Assembly: GCA_031549885.1 (NCBI GenBank)
Contig: JAVBPD010000098.1
Span: 1 to 43,999, forward strand
Direction: 5' to 3'
Length of the DNA stretch: 43,999 bases
Origin: WQUF01 sp031549885
GTDB taxonomy: Bacteria; Bacillota; Clostridia; Clostridiales; Clostridiaceae
The translations under genes were made by a program, and so were the position numbers. Shown here piece after piece: positions 23,777 to 33,100 of this stretch (positions within the stretch are counted from its first letter, which is position 1; every line of letters starts with the position of its first letter). Below the pieces are notes generated by a model. That model made no database searches and was not told the origin of the DNA. It was given only the letters and a program-made list of their open reading frames with translations.

Positions 23777-24226
23777 TTATAGTAAACTTTTGCTCATTAA
23801 AATAGCATGTTCATTATTATCAGAATAATATTTTCGTCTAAGACCATCTGTTTTAAATCCAAATTTCCTATAAAGGCTTTGTGCATTTAAATTTGAAATC
23901 CTAACTTCTAAATAAAGGGTTTCCACATTTTTAGATATTGCTAATTTAATTAAACTCTCGAATAGCTTTGTAGCAACTCCTCTGTTTCTATATTCTGGTA
24001 GGGTTGCAATGTTTGTAATTTGACCTTCATTTACAATAACCCACATGCCAACGAAGCCTACTAATACATCGTCTATAAATGCACCTAAATAATTTGAAAA
24101 TAAATTATTAGATAATTCAGTTTCAATGCTCTCTTTAGACCAAGGTGTATTAAAACAATTTTTACAAATAAAATGCACAGGTTCAATAAATTTTTCATCT
24201 AATTGGCAAATTGATATATCATTCAT
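23777..24226 (-). CDS. rimI: Ribosomal protein S18-alanine N-acetyltransferase RimI
   Basis: A GNAT acetyltransferase of 149 residues, the standard RimI length. The acetyl-CoA-binding motif A is 'ITNIATLPEYRNRGVATKLFESLI' (about 71-94), with the R/Q-x-x-G-x-A signature 'RNRGVA'. Motif B is 'TLYLEVRISNLNAQSLYRKFGF', also typical of RimI. It overlaps tsaB by 8 bp, and tsaB overlaps tsaE by 4 bp; this tsaE-tsaB-rimI order is the conserved Firmicute arrangement and supports the assignment. tsaD, which often follows, is not here. Confidence 0.93.
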   Translation of the reverse strand: MNDISICQLDEKFIEPVHFICKNCFNTPWSKESIETELSNNLFSNYLGAFIDDVLVGFVGMWVIVNEGQITNIATLPEYRNRGVATKLFESLIKLAISKNVETLYLEVRISNLNAQSLYRKFGFKTDGLRRKYYSDNNEHAILMSKSLL

Positions 24227-24917
24227 TTTTTTTAACCTCTAATGTTTCCTCTGCATAAGATTTCTTAATATATAAAGGTGCAAAGGAAAGTATATCATCT
24301 GTTTTACCATCTTTAAAGTATTTCATGCCAATATATCCGAGGTTTGATGCTTTAACATAATTAAATAGGTCATTGCTTAAAATAGATTTAGGTAATATTT
24401 CGTGAAGTATTTTGCTATAAGCATTCACACCTTCACCAACAAAGAGCACATTTTTTTCATCTTTTAATAGGTCTTTTAATTCATAAATTGATAAAAGCAT
24501 ATAATCAGTAATTTTAATTAAAGACCCATTAACATTTTTAAAAAAACAAGTATATACATTGTCCCTTAAAGCATTGATTATAGGTACAATTACTCCATAA
24601 AAATGCATTGAAGACATAGCAAGAGAATCTAAAGAAGATACTCCTATAATTGGCTTATTTGCCCCATGACAAATGCCTTTTGCAGTTGATATTCCAATTC
24701 TAAGCCCAGTAAAGGAACCGGGGCCTTTTGAAACTACAATTCCATATAAATCATCTAAAGTTAATTTTAAAGTGTTTAGTAAATTAATGATAACATCCAT
24801 TAGAATAACTGAATGGCTATTTTTAAAATTTAAATTAATTTCTCCTAAAACTTTATAATCATCTAATATAGCAACAGATGCAATATCTGTTGCTGTATCT
24901 ATGCTTAGTATTTTCAT
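24219..24917 (-). CDS. tsaB: tRNA t6A37 threonylcarbamoyltransferase complex subunit TsaB
   Basis: A 232-residue member of the TsaB (YeaZ) family of the ASKHA fold. It starts 'MKILSIDTATDIASVAIL', the degenerate phosphate-1 motif of the family. 'GIVVSKGPGSFTGLRIGIST' follows at about 61-80 and is the strongest family signature, and 'GVSSLDSLA' follows that. TsaB is a scaffold that binds TsaD and TsaE to make N6-threonylcarbamoyl-adenosine on ANN-decoding tRNAs. The flanking tsaE and rimI genes overlap it, indicating tight co-translation. Confidence 0.96.
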   Translation of the reverse strand: MKILSIDTATDIASVAILDDYKVLGEINLNFKNSHSVILMDVIINLLNTLKLTLDDLYGIVVSKGPGSFTGLRIGISTAKGICHGANKPIIGVSSLDSLAMSSMHFYGVIVPIINALRDNVYTCFFKNVNGSLIKITDYMLLSIYELKDLLKDEKNVLFVGEGVNAYSKILHEILPKSILSNDLFNYVKASNLGYIGMKYFKDGKTDDILSFAPLYIKKSYAEETLEVKKNE

Positions 24918-25366
24918 AATTTAAGCTCCCCTAAAAAAGATATATCAATATTTCCTATACCTTCAATCGAAATTTCTCTTTTATTTTCATTGATAATGTT
25001 TATTTTTACCATTATATAATCCTTTGGAATGCATAAAGGCATTAAATTTATCCATTCGATTACAGATATGCTATCTGAAAAGATATATTCATCAAATCCA
25101 ATGTTGTATAATTCTTCTTCATTTTTTAATCTATAAAAATCAAAATGGTTTAATTTAAAATCTCCATAATATTCATTAACTATAGTAAAGGTAGGTGATG
25201 TAATTTCTTCATTTATATTAAGCGATTTAGCAATGCCCTTAATAAAATGAGTCTTTCCAGCACTTAATTCTCCAATTAAACCTACTATGTATCCTTTTTT
25301 TAAAAGCCTTCCAAAATTTCTTCCTAAGTTAACAGTTTCATCACAGTTATTTGTTATAAAAATCAT
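24914..25366 (-). CDS. tsaE: tRNA t6A37 biosynthesis ATPase TsaE
   Basis: A 150-residue P-loop ATPase. The Walker A motif is 'GELSAGKTHFIKG' (about 37-49). The family block 'EEITSPTFTIVNEY' follows, then 'HFDFYRLKNEEELYNIGFDEY' and 'ISVIEWINLMP', with the Glu-Trp typical of TsaE. It drives turnover of the TsaBD complex in t6A formation. It is the first gene of a three-gene cluster with overlapping ends (4 bp with tsaB). An upstream hairpin isolates it from the agmatinase gene. Confidence 0.95.
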   Translation of the reverse strand: MIFITNNCDETVNLGRNFGRLLKKGYIVGLIGELSAGKTHFIKGIAKSLNINEEITSPTFTIVNEYYGDFKLNHFDFYRLKNEEELYNIGFDEYIFSDSISVIEWINLMPLCIPKDYIMVKINIINENKREISIEGIGNIDISFLGELKL

Positions 25367-25405
25367 ATTACCACCTAATTATATATTATAGAAGAAAAAA
25401 ATTTA

Positions 25406-25441
25406 AAGGTAAACTAAATAATATAATAACTAGTTTACCTT
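25406..25441 (-). terminator. Terminator of the putrescine operon
   Basis: Stem AAGGTAAACTA / TAGTTTACCTT (11 bp, perfect) with a 14-nt loop. On the reverse strand it is followed by TTTAAATTTTTTTC. It lies just past the agmatinase stop at 25448. Confidence 0.8.
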
Positions 25442-25447
25442 AAATAA

Positions 25448-26305
25448 TTATTTATTTTTCATTATAGCAAGCATCATTTCCCTTAAAACCTTTGCAGCTA
25501 CAGCTGTTGAAACTCCACTTGTATCATAATCTGGGGATAGCTCTACAATGTCTGCCCCAACTATGTTTAAATTGCACATTATGGTGAAAAGCTCTTCTAA
25601 CTCTTTATAAGTTATGCCGCCGGCTTCAGGCGTGCCAGTACCTGGGAAAATTGAAGGGTCAAGCACATCCAAATCCACAGTAACATATACATTTTTACCT
25701 TTTAATTTATCAGGTAAAAGTGATAGTCCTTCTAAATCAAATTTTCTCATAATGGTATGATTATCTTTTAGGGACCAATTAAACTCTTCCTTTGAACCTG
25801 ATCTAATTCCAAATTGGTATATTTTCTCATCGCCTAAGAAATCCCAACATCTTCTTATAATATTTGCATGGGATAACTTATTGTCAAAATAAACATCTCT
25901 AGTATCAGTATGAGCATCTAAATGTATAACATATAGATCTTTGTATTTTTCATGTACTGCTTTTATAGTTGGAAAGCTTACAAGATGTTCTCCCCCAATA
26001 AAAAAAGGTATTTTATCATCTTTAACTATTTTAAGCGCATTGTTAAAAATGGTATCCATGACTAGAGGAGTATCTCCTATAGGAAGTTCCATATCGCCAA
26101 TGTCAAATATATTATAATCAGTTAAGTCTAAATCTAAAAATGGACTGTAGGTTTCAAGAGCATAAAATTCATTCCTAATATGTTTTGGTCCAAATCTTGT
26201 GCCAGGTCTATAACACACTGTTCCATCGAAAGGTATGCCGCAAATTACCATTTTTGAATCTTCATAGGATGTGTCTTTAGGGTTTATTTTTTGCATGGAA
26301 AACAT
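25448..26305 (-). CDS. speB: Agmatinase (ureohydrolase family)
   Basis: A 285-residue member of the arginase/agmatinase family. The binuclear manganese ligands lie in 'FIGGEHLVSFP', 'VIHLDAHTDTRD' and 'VTVDLDVLDPS'; the last continues as 'IFPGTGTPEAGG', the typical agmatinase loop. It is expected to hydrolyse agmatine to putrescine and urea. The PLP decarboxylase gene ends 15 bp upstream, so the pair would make putrescine from arginine. Other substrates of the family (formiminoglutamate, guanidinobutyrate) are less likely given this partner. No spermidine synthase lies nearby. Confidence 0.92.
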   Translation of the reverse strand: MFSMQKINPKDTSYEDSKMVICGIPFDGTVCYRPGTRFGPKHIRNEFYALETYSPFLDLDLTDYNIFDIGDMELPIGDTPLVMDTIFNNALKIVKDDKIPFFIGGEHLVSFPTIKAVHEKYKDLYVIHLDAHTDTRDVYFDNKLSHANIIRRCWDFLGDEKIYQFGIRSGSKEEFNWSLKDNHTIMRKFDLEGLSLLPDKLKGKNVYVTVDLDVLDPSIFPGTGTPEAGGITYKELEELFTIMCNLNIVGADIVELSPDYDTSGVSTAVAAKVLREMMLAIMKNK

Positions 26306-26320
26306 AAATTTTACTCCTTT

Positions 26321-27778
26321 TTACTTCTTTCTTCTGATTACTGTTAAGAAGTTTTCAAGTTTTTTATCTGACATATCTGAAAGTTTGGCATTTTTATTTT
26401 TTAAAAATTGTACATACTTTACAATGTCTTGAGTGATTTCTTCTCCAGGAACTAATATAGGTATTCCAGGAGGGTAGATCATTACAGATTCTGCTATTAT
26501 CTTTCCAACAGCATTTTCAATAGGAACAAATTTTTTATTTGAATAAAATGCTTCTCTAGGAGTTATAACAACTTTAGGGTTTTTAAAGGGGATTTTCTCA
26601 ATATCAAGTTCCTCTTTTTCAGGAAGCTTTTCCTTTATATCCTTAAGAGCAAATACTAATTTATCGATATTCTCCTTTGTATCACCTATACCTGTTACAG
26701 CTAAAATATTATGGGTATCTGCAAGCTCTACTTGTATGTTGTATTCATTGTATAGTTTGTCATATATTTCAAAACCTGTTATGCCAAGATCAGAAACCCT
26801 AATTCCTAGTTTAAATTCATCTATGTTATATATGCCAGGTTTCCCTATTAATTCTTTACCATAAGCACTATAACCGCCTATATTATTGATTTGATCTTTT
26901 GCAAGCCTTACCATTTCAAGAACTTTTCCAAGCTGCTCTTCACCATTTATTGCTAAATTTTTTCTTGCAATATCAAGGCTTGTCATGAGAAGGTAAGATG
27001 CGCTTGTAGTGGTAAAAAGGCTTAAGGTTTTTTCTACAATATCTTTTGAAATTGTTCTAGTGTTTAAAAGAAGTGCAGAGCTCTGAGTTAAAGATCCTCC
27101 GGTTTTATGAAGGCTCACAGCAGACATATCTGCTCCACATTCCATTGCACTATTAGGCATATCAGGATGGAATTTAAAGTGAGCACCATGAGCTTCATCC
27201 ACAAGAACTGCAAGCCCATATTGATGTGCAAATTCACTTATTTCAGATAGTTCAGAACACATGCCATAATAAGTCGGGTTGATTAAAAATATAGCTTTGG
27301 CATCAGGATTTTCTTTAATTGCTTTTTTGGTTTTCTCAACTCCAATACCAGTTGCGAAATTGTAATCATCATCAATTTCAGGTTGAATATAAACAGGAAT
27401 GGCGTTGCAAAGTATTAAAGAATTGATTATGCTTTTATGAATGTTTCTAGGAAGTATAATTTTATCTTTTGGCTTGCATACAGATAGGATCATAACTTGT
27501 ATTGCTTGACTTGTTCCATTAACAACAAAATATGCATAATCTGATCCAAATGCGTCTGCCATAAGTTCTTCAGCTTTTTTTATTACTCCTTCAGGATGAT
27601 TAAGGCTATCAATATCTTTAAAAGAATTAAAATCAAAACTAAGAGCTCTTTCACCTAAAAAATCAACAAGTTCTTTGATATTATTAGATTTTTTATGACC
27701 TGGAACATCAAATGGAATTATACCTCTTTCTTTTGCTCGATACATTGCTTCCAAAAGTGGTGTTTCATTTTGATTCAT
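26321..27778 (-). CDS. speA: Orn/Lys/Arg decarboxylase family protein, probably arginine decarboxylase
   Basis: A fold type I PLP decarboxylase of 485 residues, the short Firmicute SpeA/YaaO-like form without the N-terminal wing domain. The start is ATG 27778 after GGGGTGG; longer in-frame reading to 27865 includes a hydrophobic stretch unlike the family. Motifs: 'PFDVPGHKKSNN', 'FVVNGTSQAIQVMI', 'LPRNIHKSIINSL', 'VDEAHGAHFKFHP' and the PLP lysine Lys225 in 'SLHKTGGSLTQ'. The C-terminus has 'YPPGIPILVPGE'. Lysine or ornithine could be the substrate, but the agmatinase gene 15 bp downstream argues for arginine. Confidence 0.9.
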   Translation of the reverse strand: MNQNETPLLEAMYRAKERGIIPFDVPGHKKSNNIKELVDFLGERALSFDFNSFKDIDSLNHPEGVIKKAEELMADAFGSDYAYFVVNGTSQAIQVMILSVCKPKDKIILPRNIHKSIINSLILCNAIPVYIQPEIDDDYNFATGIGVEKTKKAIKENPDAKAIFLINPTYYGMCSELSEISEFAHQYGLAVLVDEAHGAHFKFHPDMPNSAMECGADMSAVSLHKTGGSLTQSSALLLNTRTISKDIVEKTLSLFTTTSASYLLMTSLDIARKNLAINGEEQLGKVLEMVRLAKDQINNIGGYSAYGKELIGKPGIYNIDEFKLGIRVSDLGITGFEIYDKLYNEYNIQVELADTHNILAVTGIGDTKENIDKLVFALKDIKEKLPEKEELDIEKIPFKNPKVVITPREAFYSNKKFVPIENAVGKIIAESVMIYPPGIPILVPGEEITQDIVKYVQFLKNKNAKLSDMSDKKLENFLTVIRRKK

Positions 27779-27907
27779 TATAACCACCCCACAATATAAA
27801 TTAGAAAATTTATTTTTCAATATTAATATACTTAAAAAACAAGAGTATGATAATATAGAATACAATCATTGTCAATAACTTTAAATGAATATATTAATAC
27901 ATATTTT

Positions 27908-27957
27908 TATAGGGCTTTAAGAACAAAGCTTTTAAAACTTTTTCTTAAAACCCTATA
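27908..27957. promoter_or_regulatory. Hairpin in the speA leader region
   Basis: TATAGGGCTTTAAGAA pairs with TTCTTAAAACCCTATA over 16 bp with one G-T pair and an 18-nt loop. It lies about 130 bp upstream of the speA start. There is no U tract after it in either direction, so it may be a regulatory RNA stem rather than a terminator. Confidence 0.5.
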
Positions 27958-27969
27958 GGATAAAAGTAA

Positions 27970-28015
27970 TTAAGTCACTCTGGTATGAAAAATACCACAT
28001 ACCAGAATGACTTAA
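27970..28015. terminator. Hairpin downstream of the SASP cluster
   Basis: TTAAGTCACTCTGGTATG pairs with CATACCAGAATGACTTAA over 18 bp with one mismatch, 10-nt loop. It lies 16 bp past the stop of the last SASP gene and probably ends that transcript. The following tract (TTAATTACTTTTATCC on the reverse strand) is only weakly U-rich. Confidence 0.6.
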
Positions 28016-28030
28016 ATTAATTATTATTTA

Positions 28031-28204
28031 TTATTTAATGCTATTTTGGTATGATTCTACCATTTTTTTAACCATTTCACCGCCAACAGAACCGCATTGT
28101 TTAGCAGTTAAATTTCCATTATAATCTGAAAATTGAACTCCTAATTCATTTGCTGTTTCCATTTTAAATTGTTCCATAGCACCTTTATTTTCTTTTTTGT
28201 TCAT
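28031..28204 (-). CDS. Small acid-soluble spore protein, alpha/beta type (third copy)
   Basis: A 57-residue SASP. It starts MNKKENKGAMEQFKMETANE and contains the family core 'ANELGVQFSDYNGNLTAKQCG' in slightly divergent form, then 'SVGGEMVKKMVESYQ'. The GPR protease-site region ('KMETANELG') is present. AGGAGG lies eight bases before the ATG at 28204. These proteins coat DNA in the forespore, protect it from UV and heat, and supply amino acids at germination. It is the last of three tandem copies and is closer to the first copy (28455) than to the middle one. Confidence 0.95.
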   Translation of the reverse strand: MNKKENKGAMEQFKMETANELGVQFSDYNGNLTAKQCGSVGGEMVKKMVESYQNSIK

Positions 28205-28229
28205 GTTAAATTCCTCCTAATTATTAAAT

Positions 28230-28415
28230 CTAGTCTTTATATTTGTTGTATGCTTCTTTCATTTTTCTCATCATTTCTCCCCCAAGGGAGCCGCATTGTT
28301 TAGCAGTTTGATCTCCATGAAAGTCAATAAACGTAGCTCCTAACTCATTTGCTGCTTCCATTTGAAAAACTTGGCTATAATTATTATTCTGATTTTTAGA
28401 TTTACTATTTGCCAC
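28230..28415 (-). CDS. Small acid-soluble spore protein, alpha/beta type (second copy)
   Basis: A 61-residue SASP with an Asn-rich N-terminus (ANSKSKNQNNNYS) and the family core 'MEAANELGATFIDFHGDQTA', 'KQCGSLGGEMMRKM'. It is the most divergent of the three copies here. The upstream gap of 39 bp contains an AGGAGG site. A CATATAGTA box about 20 bp before that site resembles a sigma-G -10, so it could have its own forespore promoter; this is only suggestive. All three genes face left. Confidence 0.95.
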   Translation of the reverse strand: MANSKSKNQNNNYSQVFQMEAANELGATFIDFHGDQTAKQCGSLGGEMMRKMKEAYNKYKD

Positions 28416-28454
28416 GTAAAATCCTCCTAAGCATACTATATGAATTATTTATTT

Positions 28455-28643
28455 TTATTTTCCGTTTTTATTTTGATAAGCTTCAACCATTTTTTTAACC
28501 ATTTCTCCACCAACAGAACCACATTGCTTAGCAGTTAAATCTCCATTATATTGTGAAAAAGTAACTCCTAATTCATTAGCTGTTTCCATTTTAAATTGCT
28601 CCATTGCACTCCTTGCTTCTGGAACTGCTATTTTCTTAGCCAT
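28455..28643 (-). CDS. Small acid-soluble spore protein, alpha/beta type (first copy)
   Basis: A 62-residue SASP starting MAKKIAVPEARSAMEQF. The core 'KMETANELGVTFSQYNGDLT' and 'AKQCGSVGGEMVKKM' match the alpha/beta family closely. AGGAGG lies nine bases before the ATG. It is the promoter-proximal gene of the tandem set, and expression in the forespore under sigma-G is expected from family knowledge; I could not identify a convincing sigma-G site upstream. Confidence 0.96.
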   Translation of the reverse strand: MAKKIAVPEARSAMEQFKMETANELGVTFSQYNGDLTAKQCGSVGGEMVKKMVEAYQNKNGK

Positions 28644-28903
28644 TTAAAATCAACCTCCTTTTTTCGTGTTCAGAAATAGCTTATCCAAATTCCTAAAAAA
28701 ATATTTAAGAAAAATACAGGAAAAAAAACCAAAAAATGTAAAATAAATAAAATATATTTGAAACCATAATGTGTTATAATTGTATAAGTAAAAATGGAGT
28801 TTTAATATTTTGTTATTCATTATTTGTAATTTATCCGATTTTTATATATGATTTTCAAATTTTATAATTTTCAAATAAATTATTAATTATGGGAGATGGT
28901 GAG

Positions 28904-29992
28904 ATGAAAGGTAAGATTTTATTTACAGGAGGAGGTAGTGCGGGGCACGTTACTCCTAACATGGCAATTATTTCAAACATAAAAAACGATTTTGATATAG
29001 TTTATGTAGGTTCAAAAGATGGAATAGAAAAAAACTTAATAAATGACATAGGAATAAAATATTTTGGCATTTCAACTGGGAAACTCAGAAGGTATTTTTC
29101 TTTAAAGAATTTCACAGATCCCTTTAAAGTCATACAAGGCTTTTCTGAAGCAAGTAATATAATTAAAAATGAAAAGCCAAATATGATCTTCTCTAAAGGT
29201 GGATTTGTTTCAGTACCTGTAGTTATAGCTGCCTATTTTAACAAAGTTCCAGTGGTCCTTCATGAATCAGATATAACACCTGGGCTTGCAAATAAAATAT
29301 GCATTCCATTTTGCAAAAAAGTATGTGTGACTTTTGAAGAATGCTTTGATAAAATTGGAAATAAAAAAGCTGTATTAACTGGATCTCCTCTTAGAGATGA
29401 ACTAAAAAATGGAAGTAGACTTCTTGGACAAGATTTTTGCGGGTTTAAAGAAAAAAAACCTGTTCTTTTATTGATGGGAGGTAGCCTTGGTTCAGTAAAA
29501 TTAAACAATACTTTAAGAGAAAGTCTATCTGAAATTTTAAAAAAATTCAATGTGGTACATTTATGTGGTAAAAACAATTTAAACAAGGATTTAGATAAAT
29601 TAGCAGGATATAGACAATATGAATACTTATCTGATGAATTACCAAACATCATGACAATGGCAGATATAATTGTTTCAAGAGCTGGGTCAAATTCTATATT
29701 TGAAATACTAGCTTTAAAAAAGCCAAATCTTCTCATTCCATTATCTAAACAAGCCTCAAGAGGGGATCAAATTTTAAATGCAAAGAGCTTTGAAAAAAAA
29801 GGTTATAGTTCAGTATTATTAGAAGAAGATTTAACCAATGATAAATTTATATCTAGTATAAACGATTTATACAATAATAAGGATTTTTATATTAAAAATA
29901 TGAATGCATCTTCAGCTGATGAAGGGGTAAAAAAGATATTAAATGTAATAAATTCAACTTTAGACGAGAAATTAAAAAAAATAACTGTTTAA
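28904..29992 (+). CDS. murG: MurG, lipid II-forming GlcNAc transferase
   Basis: A 362-residue GT28 glycosyltransferase that adds GlcNAc to undecaprenyl-PP-MurNAc-pentapeptide on the inner membrane face. ATG at 28904 follows GGGAG at eight bases; the in-frame ATG at 28889 overlaps that site. The N-terminal glycine loop is 'ILFTGGGSAGHVTPNMAI'. The second conserved loop is 'VVLHESDITPGLANK', and the donor-site loop 'LLMGGSLGSVKLN' follows. C-terminal 'VSRAGSNSIFEILALKKPNLLIPL' contains the UDP-GlcNAc-binding signature. It stands alone, apart from any division and cell-wall cluster, as in several clostridia. Confidence 0.95.
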   Translation: MKGKILFTGGGSAGHVTPNMAIISNIKNDFDIVYVGSKDGIEKNLINDIGIKYFGISTGKLRRYFSLKNFTDPFKVIQGFSEASNIIKNEKPNMIFSKGGFVSVPVVIAAYFNKVPVVLHESDITPGLANKICIPFCKKVCVTFEECFDKIGNKKAVLTGSPLRDELKNGSRLLGQDFCGFKEKKPVLLLMGGSLGSVKLNNTLRESLSEILKKFNVVHLCGKNNLNKDLDKLAGYRQYEYLSDELPNIMTMADIIVSRAGSNSIFEILALKKPNLLIPLSKQASRGDQILNAKSFEKKGYSSVLLEEDLTNDKFISSINDLYNNKDFYIKNMNASSADEGVKKILNVINSTLDEKLKKITV

Positions 29993-30128
29993 CAAAGGCT
30001 CTCTATGGTATTTTTATAGGTTTTAGGGTATAGTATACATATATTTTACTTTAAAATAACCATTATTTTTTGTTATTTTCATTTACTTCCCTATTATTTT
30101 ATAATATAGTATTATATGTGATTGGGTA

Positions 30129-30146
30129 TTGTTAATAATTAGACAA
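30129..30146 (+). promoter_or_regulatory. Candidate Rex operator upstream of the PFOR gene
   Basis: TTGTTAATAATTAGACAA matches the clostridial Rex consensus TTGTTAAnnnnTTAACAA at 12 of 14 defined positions. A TATAAT-like -10 lies just upstream at 30100-30105, so binding would block transcription. Rex senses the NADH/NAD+ ratio, which fits control of a pyruvate-oxidising enzyme. Confidence 0.5.
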
Positions 30147-30188
30147 TTAATTATTATAAATGTAAGTTTAAAAGGAAGGGATTTTATA

Positions 30189-33100
30189 ATGGCAAAATTA
30201 AAAACCATGGACGGAAATGCTGCAGCTTCTTATATAAGTTATGCTTTTACAGATGTTGCTGCTATCTACCCTATAACTCCATCATCTAATATGGCTGAAA
30301 ATGTAGATGAATGGGTTTCTCAAGGCAAAAAAAATGTCTTTGGGCAAACTGTTAGAATTGTGGAAATGCAATCAGAAGCAGGAGCTGCTGGAGCAGTTCA
30401 CGGCAGCCTTCAAGCAGGTGCTTTAACAACAACATATACAGCATCACAAGGATTACTTTTAATGATCCCTAATATGTATAAAATTGCAGGTGAACTTTTA
30501 CCTGGAGTGTTCCATGTTTCAGCAAGGGCAATTGCAGCACATGCTCTTTCAATTTTTGGTGATCACCAAGATGTTATGGCAGCAAGACAAACAGGCTGTG
30601 CACTTCTTGCAGAATCTAGCGTTCAAGAAGTTATGGATATTGGAGGAGTTGCTCACCTTTCAGCTATAAAGGGAAGAGTACCATTTATCAATTTCTTTGA
30701 TGGATTCAGAACTTCTCATGAGCTTCAAAGCATTGAAGTTTTAGATTATGATGATTTGAAAAAATTAATAGATCAGGAAGCTTTAGATGCATTTAGAAAG
30801 AAAGCTTTAAACCCAGATCACCCAGTTACAAGAGGAACTGCACAAAATCCTGATATTTATTTCCAAGGAAGAGAAGCTTCAAATAAATTTTATTTAGATC
30901 TTCCAGAAATAGTTGAAAATTATATGCAAGAAATAAATAAACTAACTGGTAGGGATTATCATCTATTTAACTATCATGGAGCAAAAGATGCAGAAAAGAT
31001 GATTATCGCTATGGGTTCAGTATGCGAAACAATAAATGAAGTAGTTGATTATTTAAATGCTAAAGGTGAAAAAGTTGGTGCTTTAACAGTTCATCTTTAT
31101 AGACCATTTTCTATTGAGCATTTTATGAAATATATACCTTCTACTGCTTTAAAAATAGCAGTTTTAGATAGAACAAAGGAATCAGGAGCAGCTGGAGAGC
31201 CTCTATATTTAGATGTTGTAAATGCATTTGCAAATAAGTGCACAAAACTTCCTTTAATAATAGGTGGAAGATATGGACTTGGATCAAAAGATACAACTCC
31301 TGATCAAATAAAAGCAGTATTTGATGAATTATCAAAAGAAGATCCTAAAAAAGTATTCACAATTGGTATAGAAGATGATGTTACAAATCTTTCATTAAAA
31401 ACTGAAAATTTAGAGCTTGATGCAACCGAAATTAAAGAATGCAAATTCTGGGGACTTGGATCTGATGGTACAGTTGGAGCTAATAAAACAGCTATTAAAA
31501 TCATTGGAGACCATACAGACATGTACGCCCAAGCATATTTTGCTTATGATTCTAAAAAATCTGGTGGTGTAACCATATCACATTTAAGGTTTGGAAAAGA
31601 TCCAGTTAAAAAACCATATTTAATTCATAACGCTGATTTCATAGCATGTCATAATCAGTCTTATATATACCAATATGATATTTTACATGGACTTAAAGAA
31701 GGTGGAAGCTTTGTTTTAAATACAAATTGGAAAAAAGAAGAACTAGATGAAAAGCTTCCTAATAGCATTAAAAAATATTTAGCTAAAAATAAAATAGATT
31801 TTTATATAATAGATGCTGTAAATATAGCTGAGAGAATTGGTCTTGGCGGTAGAATTAACATGATAATGCAATCTGCATTCTTTAAAATTTCAAATGTTAT
31901 GCCTTTTGAAGATGCCATTAAATATTTAAAAGAAGGTGCTTTAGCATCCTATGGCAAAAAAGGTCAAAATATAGTAGATATGAACTATGCTGCTATAGAT
32001 GAAGGAATTAATTCCATAGTTAAAGTAGAAGTAAATCCAGAATGGGTAAATCTTCCTTGTGATAAAAAAGAAGAAAAGTTAGCTCCAGAATTTATATCAA
32101 ATGTTTTAATACCTATGAACAAACAAGAAGGAGATAAATTACCTGTATCCACATTTAATGGAAGAGAAGATGGAACATTTGAAAATGGAACATCAGCTTA
32201 TGAAAAACGTGGAATAGCTGTAAATGTACCTGAGTGGATTTGTGACAATTGCATTCAATGCAATCAATGTGCATATGTTTGTCCACATGCAGTTATAAGG
32301 CCATTCTTGGTAAATGAAGATGAAGTTAAAAACGCACCAGAAGGCTTTGAGTCAAAGGATGCTATAGGATCTAAAGGAAATAAATTTAGAATTAGCGTTT
32401 CAGTTATGGACTGTACAGGATGCGGAAACTGTGCTCAAGTTTGTCCTGCACCTAAAAAAGCATTGGTTATGGAACCAATTGAAAAACATTTAAAAGAGCA
32501 AGAGAACTTTGAATACTCATTAACTCTTTCAAAGAAACAAAATCCAATGAAAGTTACAACTGTAAAAGGATCACAATTTGAAACACCGCTTTTTGAGTTC
32601 TCAGGAGCATGTGCAGGTTGTGGAGAAACTCCTTATACTAAGCTTATAACTCAAATTTTTGGTGACAGAATGATGATAGCAAATGCAACAGGTTGCTCAT
32701 CTATTTGGGGAGCAAGTGCGCCTTCAACTCCTTATACAAAGAATGCAGAAGGCCATGGTCCAGCATGGGCAAATTCATTGTTTGAAGATAATGCTGAATA
32801 TGGACTTGGAATGTTCTTAGGAACAACTCAAATAAGAAATAGATTGAAAGATTTAGCAAATAAAGCATTAGAGGAAGATCTGTCAAGTGATTTGAAAAAT
32901 TCACTAAAGGACTTTATAGATAAATTTGATAATGGAGAGGGCACAAGGGATAGAGCAAATAAATTAATTGCCTTGCTTGAAAAAGAAAAGTCTAAAAGCG
33001 CTAAATTAGAAGAAATTTATGATAATAAAGATTATCTAATTAAGAGAAGTCACTGGATATTTGGTGGAGATGGATGGGCATATGATATTGGATATGGCGG

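Noticed and set aside
27779..27865. N-terminal extension of the arginine-decarboxylase-like protein
   Set aside because: It has no ribosome site and encodes a hydrophobic stretch not found in the family, while the ATG at 27778 has GGGGTGG at good spacing.
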